Assembly: GCA_964483045.1 (NCBI GenBank)
Contig: CAYZZK010000041.1
Location: 1 to 8,363 of the forward strand
DNA from: JBBTYG01 sp964483045
Lineage (GTDB): Bacteria > Patescibacteriota > Minisyncoccia > UBA6257 > 2-01-FULL-56-20
Direction of reading: 5' to 3'
Length of the DNA: 8,363 nt
A program made the position numbers and the translations under genes. The stretch's first letter is position 1, and every line of letters starts with the position of its first letter. The notes below the pieces were generated by a model. That model worked only from the letters and a program-made list of their open reading frames with translations. It was not told the DNA's origin and searched no databases. Shown here piece by piece: positions 1-5,182 of the stretch.

Positions 1-584
1 ATCATCCGGCGCGGGATATGCAGGACACCTTTTGGCTTCGTCAAAACGGGGTCAGGGGTCAAGGATCAGGGGTCAAAAGTGATAGGCCAGTCCTGCGCAC
101 GCACACAACTTCGCTTACGGCGCGGGAACTTGAAAGAAATAAGAGCTCGCTTCCCATTCGAAAAATTTTCCCCGGCAAGGTATTTCGGAATGAAGCCACT
201 GACGCGACCCATGAAGCGCAATTTTTCCAGCTCGACGGCATGTACGTGGATAAAAATGTGTCCCTCGCGCATTTGAAAGGCGTACTCACGTATTTCTATA
301 AGAAGTTTCTTGGGGACGATGTTGAGTTGCGTTTTCGCCCGAGCTACTTTTCCTTTACCGAGCCGTCTCTGGAGATTGATATCAAGTTCAAAGGCAGATG
401 GCTGGAAATGCTGGGTGGCGGAATGATCCACCCTAATGTTTTAGCCGCTGCGGGAGTAGATTCGAAACAGTGGACTGGTTTTGCTTTTGGAGGCGCCATC
501 GAACGGTTGCTCATGATCAAATATGGCATTCCGGACATTCGGCTGTTTTATTCGGGCGATTTGCGATTCGTAAATCAATTTTGA
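1..584 (+). CDS. pheS: Phenylalanyl-tRNA synthetase alpha subunit, 3' part (5' end outside window)
   Basis: Catalytic subunit of the cytoplasmic (alpha-beta)2 enzyme that charges tRNA-Phe. The first complete codon is at 3, and the frame opens with HPARDMQDTFW, a hallmark of the PheS class II core, so the coding N-terminus lies upstream of the window. Motif 2 is seen as GKVFRNEATDATHEAQFFQ and motif 3 as GFAFGGAIERLLMIKYGIPD. RFRPSYFSFTEPS and GGGMIHPNVL are also typical. The protein ends DLRFVNQF, the normal PheS C-terminus, at a TGA stop (582-584). Oddity: between DTFWL and VLRTHTT there are about 17 residues where related proteins usually have about 4. The extra piece is encoded by a heptamer repeat at 48-82. 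All core motifs are intact, so the enzyme is probably functional. pheT follows downstream, separated by one unrelated gene. Identification is certain from the motifs. Confidence 0.97.
   Translation, partial: HPARDMQDTFWLRQNGVRGQGSGVKSDRPVLRTHTTSLTARELERNKSSLPIRKIFPGKVFRNEATDATHEAQFFQLDGMYVDKNVSLAHLKGVLTYFYKKFLGDDVELRFRPSYFSFTEPSLEIDIKFKGRWLEMLGGGMIHPNVLAAAGVDSKQWTGFAFGGAIERLLMIKYGIPDIRLFYSGDLRFVNQF
48..82 (+). repeat. Heptamer tandem repeat GGGGTCA inside pheS
   Basis: Five consecutive 7-base units: GGGGTCA (48-54), GGGGTCA (55-61), AGGATCA (62-68), GGGGTCA (69-75) and a decayed AAAGTGA (76-82). Three units are identical and one has two changes. The tract is read through in frame, giving the Gly/Ser/Lys-rich segment NGVRGQGSGVKSD between the conserved PheS blocks DTFWL and LRTHT. 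Its length roughly equals the extra residues relative to typical PheS, which suggests a repeat insertion tolerated in a surface loop. The repeat is seen directly; the insertion history is inferred. Confidence 0.85.
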
Positions 585-588
585 AAAC

Positions 589-1662
589 ATGAACCAAAAA
601 GGAGTTGTGCCAATCGTCGTCGTACTCATCGTTCTTGTCGTCATCGCGGTAGGTGGCGCGGCGGTGTATTTCAAAAATAAATTGGCGGTTTCACCACGGC
701 AAAATGTTCCTGCGTCGCCTACATTTCAACCCACAGCGACATCGGCGCCTCAAACCACTTCAAATGCTTTGGCGGATACCTCCACTTGGAAAACTTACCG
801 CAACGAAACATACGGATTCGAATTCAAATATCCACCTGAAAAGATTTTGAAAGAATATTCCGGAGAAGTGGTTGTCCAAAATACAGAAATACCGCCAGGT
901 ATCTTCAGCGTGTTCACAGAGAAATTCGACGGTACGACTATCGAGGCTTTCCAGGCAGACGTTAAAAGTCACGCTGGCGCTGGTATAATGTACAGTGACG
1001 AAGGAAAAATATTTGTAGGTGGTGAGGTAGGAACAAAGACAAAATATTGCATCAATTTGAAATGCAATGAAGTTATTTATGCGGCATTTAACGGTATCTT
1101 GTATAGAATTTATCCTGACGAAGAAGGTATACTCCCTACTTTCAAATTCTTCGAGCCAGAAAAAACTATAATCGTTTCTTCAAGTCTTTCCTTCGATGAC
1201 CTTAAAATCGGCGACAAAATTGGTGATTTTACTGTTAGTTCAAAGAAAAAGTTAACGGCAACTGGGGCAGGGTTGCCGTTTGATACTCTTTGGATAAAAT
1301 TTTCTGGAGAAACAACTGTTGAGGGAGAATTTCACTTAGAATATGGATCTGTCCTGCCGTTCTATTTTCAAGTGAATAAAAACAATTCATTGAAAATCCC
1401 TTTGATAAAGGAAGAAGGGGAGCTATATAAGACTCAATTTTGTTTTACCAATTTTACAGCGGAAGAATTTCTAAAGATGTACAATCTTTCCCGACCGCCA
1501 CAAACGAATTCAGGAGATCAGCCAGACTTGATTCAGATGGCGAATATTAGAATCGGGAACTATTCCATTAACGAAGTTCCCTTAAATTCCTCCTTTGATT
1601 CGCCTGGAGACGCGGAAAATTGCGACTCCGCTGATTTGGTTCAAATTATAAAGGGTCAATAA
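589..1662 (+). CDS. Membrane-anchored exported protein of unknown function between pheS and pheT
   Basis: 357 aa. The N-terminus is a short basic stretch (MNQKG) followed by a hydrophobic helix at about residues 6-28, then a Pro/Thr/Ser/Ala-rich linker (about 33-63). This fits a single-pass anchor with the rest outside the membrane. The first globular part (about 66-200) opens with WKTYRNETYGFEFKYP, a PsbP-like opening I associate with many Patescibacteria surface proteins. A second part (about 204-357) opens with LKIGDKIGDFTV. Cysteines at 154, 159, 285 and 345 could form disulfides outside the cell. No catalytic motif is recognised. ATG 589 lies 4 bases after the pheS stop with no Shine-Dalgarno site, so translation may be coupled to pheS. 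Base composition differs from its neighbours: 30% GC in 1021-1080 and 33% in 1201-1260, against 57% in 2161-2220 within pheT. It may therefore be a later insertion into a pheST operon. Sure that it is a gene; function unknown. Confidence 0.88.
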   Translation: MNQKGVVPIVVVLIVLVVIAVGGAAVYFKNKLAVSPRQNVPASPTFQPTATSAPQTTSNALADTSTWKTYRNETYGFEFKYPPEKILKEYSGEVVVQNTEIPPGIFSVFTEKFDGTTIEAFQADVKSHAGAGIMYSDEGKIFVGGEVGTKTKYCINLKCNEVIYAAFNGILYRIYPDEEGILPTFKFFEPEKTIIVSSSLSFDDLKIGDKIGDFTVSSKKKLTATGAGLPFDTLWIKFSGETTVEGEFHLEYGSVLPFYFQVNKNNSLKIPLIKEEGELYKTQFCFTNFTAEEFLKMYNLSRPPQTNSGDQPDLIQMANIRIGNYSINEVPLNSSFDSPGDAENCDSADLVQIIKGQ

Positions 1663-1687
1663 GGCCTAACAGTAAATTACGCTCATC

Positions 1688-3715
1688 ATGCTCATCTCTT
1701 ATAACTGGCTGCAGTCGTATTTCAAGAAAAAACTTCCGGCGCCGGAAAAGTTGGCGGATATTTTGACATTTTTGGCGTTTGAGGTGGAAGGCGTGGAGAA
1801 AAAATCAGATGATACGGTGCTGGATGTGAAGGTGCTTCCCGACCGGGCGCATTACGCGCTCTCGCACCGAGGGATTGCGCGGGAGATAGCGGCGGCTTTG
1901 GGCCAAGCGATCGTGCTGCCGAAGCGAAATTCGCCGCACGAGGAAAAATTTTCTCCGCTTATAATTAAAATTGAAAACCAGAAGGATTGTTCCATGTATA
2001 TTGGCAGGCGTGTCGAGGCAATTTCTTCCGGAGAGTCGCCCGCTTGGAAATTGATCCGGAGCCGGCTTGAAGCAATCGGCCAGCGATCTATACATGCTGT
2101 TGTCGATGCTGCGAACTACGTAATGTTTGATATGGGACAGCCCTTGCACGCTTTCGACGCGGATGCGGTACAAGGAAGTATCTTTGTTCGGCGCGCGAGG
2201 AAGGGGGAAGCGATAACCACGCTCGACGATCGCGATATAGATCTCGATCCGGGCGTGCTTATTATCGCAGACGACAAGGGGCCGCTCGGCATCGCTGGCA
2301 TAAAAGGAGGAAAACGCGCGGCCGTAAGGCCGGAAACCAAGAATCTGATTTTAGAAGCCGCACACTTCAACCCGGCGAATATCCGCAAAACATCCTTGCG
2401 ATTCGATATTCGCACGGATGCTTCGAAGCGTTTCGAAAACGAACCGCCTCCGGGCCTGACGGCGAAGGCAATTATAGAATTTTCCGCCCTGATTGCCGAG
2501 TTGTGTCCCGATGCGCATTTCGGGGGAATTGTTGATGACTATCCCGCGGCTCCGGCGGGCAGGCCCGCGCAGCCGGTCGAACGGCATATTGCCATTCGCC
2601 CAGAGGAAATTTCCGAGAGGATCGGTATTGCGCTGAACGCAAAAAAAATAACAGAAGTGCTCGAGCGGCTTAATATACAAGTCACGCCGGAAAAAAATGC
2701 GGGAAAAAGCGGAATGCTCATGCTTTTTATTCCGCCGGAACGGATCGATCTTGCGATTCCCGAAGACATTGCCGAAGAAGTAGGGCGTCTCATTGGATAC
2801 GAAAAAGTGCCTGCGATACTCCCGCCGAAACTCCCGTCCGAGCCGCGCATCAATAAGCAATTTTATTGGGAGTGGAAAATTCGGGAGTTTTTGGCGCAGA
2901 AAGGTTTTTCGGAGGTGATGACGTCTTCATTCGCGAATACCGGCGAGGTGGCGATAGAAAAACCCATCGCTGCGGATAAGCCCTATCTTCGGGCAAATCT
3001 GGCGCGGGGAATCGGAGAGCAGTTGCGTCTCAATCTGGTTAATCTTCCGCTTTTAGGCATGTCCCAGGTGAAAATTTTTGAGATCGGATCGGTTTTTACC
3101 ACAGCAGGGGAGAAAGTGGCGCTGTGCGTCGGCCTCGCGCAGCCGAAAGGATCAAAAGAACAACCGGTAAGCCAGCTTATGCGGGAGTTACGGGACGCCC
3201 TGGTCGCATTTTTGGGGACGCCGATTGCGACGGCATGCACGGTTGACGATACCGGCGGAATAATCTGGCTCAAGGGCAAGCCGATTGGCGAAGTAAATCG
3301 GATGGATGGAATTTTGGAGCTAAGTCTGGATGCACTTATCGCGGCCCTTCCGGAGCGGCAAGCGTGGGATATTGCTATTCCTGCTCCCGTGTCCCAAGTA
3401 TATAAGCCGTTTTCGTTATTCCCGTTCATTGTTCGGGACATCGCCTTTTTTTTACCCGCCGAAGTTGCAGCGAAGGAGGGCATTTCTTCTTCGGTTGCGC
3501 CGGCAGAACTGGGCGACTGTATAAAAAAAGAAGCGGGGCCGCTGGCACGGCGCATAGCGCTATTCGATAGATTCGAAAAAAACGGCAAAACGTCGTTTGC
3601 TTTCAGAATCGTGTTCCAAGCGGACGATCGGACGCTCACAGACGAAGAAGCAAATAAGATGATGGAAAAAGTTTCGAAGGGGCTCATTAGGAAATATAAA
3701 GCGGAGATACGGTAG
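1688..3715 (+). CDS. pheT: Phenylalanyl-tRNA synthetase beta subunit, short form without the EMAP-type domain
   Basis: Beta subunit of the PheRS heterotetramer, responsible for tRNA binding and editing of mischarged Tyr-tRNA-Phe. The protein is 675 aa against roughly 800 for typical bacteria. ATG 1688 gives the classic N-terminus MLISYNWLQSYF; no Shine-Dalgarno site precedes it. FEVEGVE (31-37) is followed almost at once by LDVKVLPDRAHY (45-56). In E. coli PheT about 115 residues of OB-fold (EMAP-like) tRNA-binding domain lie between these points, so that domain is cleanly absent. The B3/B4 editing region spans about 103-270. The B5 domain (about 296-375) ends in IPEDIAEEVGRLIGYEKVP. The catalytic-like core spans about 385-560. 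The C-terminal anticodon-binding FDX-ACB domain (about 573-675) contains FSLFPFIVRDIAFFLP and DDRTLTDEEAN. It ends with TAG. It likely works with PheS encoded upstream. Loss of the EMAP domain is probably a lineage trait rather than decay, because the rest is intact. Confidence 0.97.
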   Translation: MLISYNWLQSYFKKKLPAPEKLADILTFLAFEVEGVEKKSDDTVLDVKVLPDRAHYALSHRGIAREIAAALGQAIVLPKRNSPHEEKFSPLIIKIENQKDCSMYIGRRVEAISSGESPAWKLIRSRLEAIGQRSIHAVVDAANYVMFDMGQPLHAFDADAVQGSIFVRRARKGEAITTLDDRDIDLDPGVLIIADDKGPLGIAGIKGGKRAAVRPETKNLILEAAHFNPANIRKTSLRFDIRTDASKRFENEPPPGLTAKAIIEFSALIAELCPDAHFGGIVDDYPAAPAGRPAQPVERHIAIRPEEISERIGIALNAKKITEVLERLNIQVTPEKNAGKSGMLMLFIPPERIDLAIPEDIAEEVGRLIGYEKVPAILPPKLPSEPRINKQFYWEWKIREFLAQKGFSEVMTSSFANTGEVAIEKPIAADKPYLRANLARGIGEQLRLNLVNLPLLGMSQVKIFEIGSVFTTAGEKVALCVGLAQPKGSKEQPVSQLMRELRDALVAFLGTPIATACTVDDTGGIIWLKGKPIGEVNRMDGILELSLDALIAALPERQAWDIAIPAPVSQVYKPFSLFPFIVRDIAFFLPAEVAAKEGISSSVAPAELGDCIKKEAGPLARRIALFDRFEKNGKTSFAFRIVFQADDRTLTDEEANKMMEKVSKGLIRKYKAEIR

Positions 3716-3721
3716 AAAAAA

Positions 3722-3750
3722 TTGACACCATAAAATAGGAATGTTATCTT
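3722..3750 (+). promoter_or_regulatory. Sigma-70-type promoter of the HD hydrolase gene
   Basis: Perfect -35 TTGACA (3722-3727), a 17-base spacer, and -10 TATCTT (3745-3750) preceded by TG at 3742-3743, giving an extended -10. The predicted start of transcription is near 3757, giving a leader of about 33 bases that includes the Shine-Dalgarno site. It starts 6 bases after the pheT stop, so the HD gene has its own transcription unit. Confidence 0.75.
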
Positions 3751-3773
3751 TTTTCCAGTATTTTTGGAAAAAA
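3749..3773. repeat. Perfect 9-bp inverted repeat over the HD gene transcription start
   Basis: TTTTTTCCA (3749-3757) and TGGAAAAAA (3765-3773) are exact reverse complements around a 7-base centre. The repeat begins in the -10 box and covers the predicted +1. Only the second arm would be fully in the transcript, so an operator for a dimeric regulator is more likely than an RNA hairpin. No T-run follows on either strand, so it is not a standard terminator. The repeat is clear; its function is inferred. Confidence 0.5.
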
Positions 3774-3775
3774 AG

Positions 3776-3782
3776 AAAGGAG
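3776..3782 (+). promoter_or_regulatory. Shine-Dalgarno site that fixes the HD gene start
   Basis: AAAGGAG at 3776-3782 is 7 bases from ATG 3790. An in-frame TTG at 3784 begins 1 base after this site and is too close to be used. This sets the protein start at MHEFSQ. Confidence 0.8.
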
Positions 3783-3789
3783 TTTGTTT

Positions 3790-4197
3790 ATGCATGAGTT
3801 TTCACAGATAGAGGTTGCCGAAGCCATTGCGCGTAGGGCGCATCAGGGGCAGTTGCGAAGGGACGGCTCGCTTTATATCACTCACCCGGAAGCAGTTGCG
3901 TCGATGGTGGAAGGGCGGGCCAAAATCGTGGCGTGGCTCCATGATGTTTTGGAAGATAGCGAAACTACCGCTGATGACTTACGCAAGGCAGGGCTTGAAG
4001 AAGACATTGTGGAAGCAGTCGTTGCTATCACGAAACAGAAGGAAGAAAAGTATGCTGTATATTTGAAGCGTGTGGTGCAAAATCCACTCGCCGCGCAGGT
4101 AAAAAAAGCGGACATTCGACACAATCTTGCCACTCGGCCAACGGCGCAGTCGAAAGCGAAGTATCTGCACGCTTTGCGATTGTTAGCAAATGTTTGA
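3790..4197 (+). CDS. Small single-domain HD hydrolase of the RelA/SpoT (RSH) type
   Basis: 135 aa. The sequence matches the metal-dependent HD phosphohydrolase domain of RelA/SpoT enzymes: AHQGQLRRDG (17-26), YITHP (29-33), HDVLED (51-56) and KADIRHN (106-112). H32, H51, D52 and D108 fit the four metal ligands known in this family. E55 and D56 fit the acidic pair required for (p)ppGpp 3'-pyrophosphate hydrolysis in RSH enzymes. There is no synthetase or regulatory domain, so it resembles a stand-alone small alarmone hydrolase (MESH1-like), though shorter than human MESH1 (179 aa). Hydrolysis of ppGpp or another nucleotide in the cytoplasm is an inference; the true substrate is open. It has its own extended -10 promoter, a strong Shine-Dalgarno site and a terminator, unlike its neighbours, so it is regulated independently of pheST. 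It ends with TGA. Confidence 0.88.
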   Translation: MHEFSQIEVAEAIARRAHQGQLRRDGSLYITHPEAVASMVEGRAKIVAWLHDVLEDSETTADDLRKAGLEEDIVEAVVAITKQKEEKYAVYLKRVVQNPLAAQVKKADIRHNLATRPTAQSKAKYLHALRLLANV

Positions 4198-4221
4198 GAA
4201 GAAGCGAAACTTAATTTCTCG

Positions 4222-4245
4222 GCGCTCTGATTCAGGGCGCTTTTT
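4222..4245 (+). terminator. Intrinsic terminator of the HD hydrolase gene
   Basis: An 8-bp stem GCGCTCTG (4222-4229) pairs with CAGGGCGC (4233-4240), with one U-G pair and a 3-base loop ATT. TTTTT follows directly at 4241-4245. It lies 24 bases after the HD stop codon. Confidence 0.88.
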
Positions 4246-4309
4246 GATTATAAATTTGCATCGAATAATAAATGCTCGAAAAGATTGGGCAGAAATCGCT
4301 AGAAAAGGA

Positions 4310-4335
4310 AAAGCTCGGATCTAAGTCCGAGCTTT
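4310..4335 (-). terminator. Terminator hairpin of the minus-strand coiled-coil unit
   Basis: AAAGCTCGGA (4310-4319) pairs perfectly with TCCGAGCTTT (4326-4335), a 10-bp stem with a 6-base loop. Read on the minus strand the stem runs into TTTTCCTTTTCT, a good U-rich tail, and it sits 34 bases past the stop of the 73-aa gene. The plus-strand tail TTTCTT is weaker but could back up the HD gene terminator between these convergent units. Confidence 0.75.
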
Positions 4336-4369
4336 CTTGAATTGGTGCACATGTTTGCGAGATAACTGA

Positions 4370-4591
4370 TCAGGGCAGTTTGGTGCTGTTTTTTATTCCA
4401 GCAGCTCCTGGAATTCCGTGGACGTGGTTCAGGAGTCTTGTGATCTGACTCGCTTGCGCGGTGAGCTGACCTCTGAGCTTTTCGTTTTCTTTTTCGAGTT
4501 CTGAGATTATTGCCTGATATATTAAGAGAGAACGAGCCACGGCTTCGTCGATTCTTTCGGCATTGGTATTGATATATCCACTTGAGTCCAT
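4370..4591 (-). CDS. Small coiled-coil protein of unknown function (73 aa)
   Basis: Start ATG at 4591-4589 gives MDSSGYINTNAERIDEA. AAAGGAG lies 4 bases upstream on the minus strand, so this start is preferred over an in-frame ATG at 4699 that would overlap the preceding gene by about 65 bases and add a very basic 36-residue leader. Residues about 10-56 are predicted helical. ISELEKENEKLRGQLTAQ has the heptad spacing of a short parallel coiled coil, suggesting dimerisation. The tail (57-73) is Gly/Pro-containing and likely flexible. There is no signal peptide, membrane helix or catalytic motif. It lies 43 bases downstream of the 158-aa coiled-coil gene on the same strand, so the two are probably one transcript, with this gene having its own strong ribosome site. 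The TGA stop is 34 bases before a terminator hairpin. Function is not recognised. Confidence 0.68.
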   Translation of the reverse strand: MDSSGYINTNAERIDEAVARSLLIYQAIISELEKENEKLRGQLTAQASQITRLLNHVHGIPGAAGIKNSTKLP

Positions 4592-4634
4592 CTTTCTCCT
4601 TTGGTTGAGCTTTGTCTGTTTGGTGTTCCGGTTT

Positions 4635-5111
4635 TTAGGCGTAGATGATTTTCCTTTCAATGTAAACTTTTGGCGTGGCGAATTTGTCTTTTTTAACATG
4701 CCGGAGAGCTTCGCTCAAAGCTTCGAGCTTTCGCCGGAGATCCGCGTCGGGGTGTTGTAAAACGATGTTCACAAAGTTTTCCATTTCTTCCAAGCTTGCC
4801 TGAACTCTTTCGAGTTCCCTTTTTGCTTCCGCAAGTTCATCTTCTAATTTTTCACTTTCTTCTTCGAGTTCGTTGACTTGCAAAGTCGTTTGATCCCGCG
4901 GAAGGATTTCCCTTGAGAGCGAGTCCAGCGCGGCTTTTAGCGCTTCGACGAACTTTCTTGTGTCGCCCGAGAATTCCTCGATGAGTTCAAAAACTTCACT
5001 CGTCGGGAGCGGTTTTTCTTCGGTAGCTGATTTAGCGATGGCTGTGTTTGTTTCCATATGATCAATGGGGTTGCGGATTGTCGTTTCTGTGGCTTGTTTT
5101 GAAGTTACCAT
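4635..5111 (-). CDS. Acidic coiled-coil protein of unknown function (158 aa)
   Basis: The chosen start is ATG at 5111-5109 (MVTSKQATET), because a strong minus-strand promoter puts +1 on that A. ATG at 5057-5055 (METNTAIAK, 140 aa) is the alternative and has no Shine-Dalgarno site. An upstream ATG at 5255 is rejected because it lies inside cca and above the promoter. Residues 1-37 look disordered. 38-68 is a helix (VFELIEEFSGDTRKFVEA). About 75-118 is a strongly charged Glu/Lys coiled coil (VNELEEESEKLEDELAEAKR). 119-142 is another helix starting HPDADLRRKLEAL, and the end is basic and aliphatic (YIERKIIYA). There is no membrane helix, signal or enzyme motif, so a structural or partner-binding role in the cytoplasm is the most that can be inferred. 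It is the first gene of a two-gene unit with the 73-aa coiled-coil gene and is divergent from cca. Function is not recognised. Confidence 0.75.
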   Translation of the reverse strand: MVTSKQATETTIRNPIDHMETNTAIAKSATEEKPLPTSEVFELIEEFSGDTRKFVEALKAALDSLSREILPRDQTTLQVNELEEESEKLEDELAEAKRELERVQASLEEMENFVNIVLQHPDADLRRKLEALSEALRHVKKDKFATPKVYIERKIIYA

Positions 5112-5117
5112 TTGCAG

Positions 5118-5146
5118 TATATACCTACGCGATGGTAGCGTGTCAA
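5118..5146 (-). promoter_or_regulatory. Promoter of the coiled-coil unit, apparently leaderless
   Basis: On the minus strand: perfect -35 TTGACA (plus-strand 5146-5141), a 17-base spacer, then TATATA (5123-5118). TATACT, two bases further on, is an alternative with a 19-base spacer. Six bases separate TATATA from ATG, so +1 would be the A of ATG at 5111. That predicts a leaderless mRNA. Confidence 0.7.
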
Positions 5147-5147
5147 A

Positions 5148-5176
5148 TTCCAACGCCGCGCAGATCGTTGTATCAT
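5148..5176 (+). promoter_or_regulatory. Candidate leaderless promoter of cca
   Basis: The -10 TATCAT (5171-5176) stands six bases before the cca ATG at 5183, so a +1 seven bases past the -10 is the A of ATG. The -35 candidate TTCCAA (5148-5153) at a 17-base spacing is weak. The spacing from -10 to ATG is the same as in the divergent coiled-coil promoter. The two -35 regions are back to back, 5141-5146 and 5148-5153. Confidence 0.45.
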
Positions 5177-5182
5177 TTATGT

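Noticed and set aside
3765..3782. Terminator of pheT at the 3749-3773 hairpin
   Set aside because: The second arm is followed by AGAAAGGAG, not a T-run, and the region is already used by a promoter and ribosome site.
2983..3795. 270-codon open frame on the minus strand opposite pheT
   Set aside because: It lies antisense to clearly conserved pheT domains (core and FDX-ACB), and its product is Ser/Arg-rich with no recognisable motif, as expected for a shadow frame.
5048..5182. N-terminal extension of cca from an upstream ATG
   Set aside because: It would run across the divergent promoter and the coiled-coil gene start. Homologs begin near MKRF, and the -10 at 5171-5176 fits the ATG at 5183.
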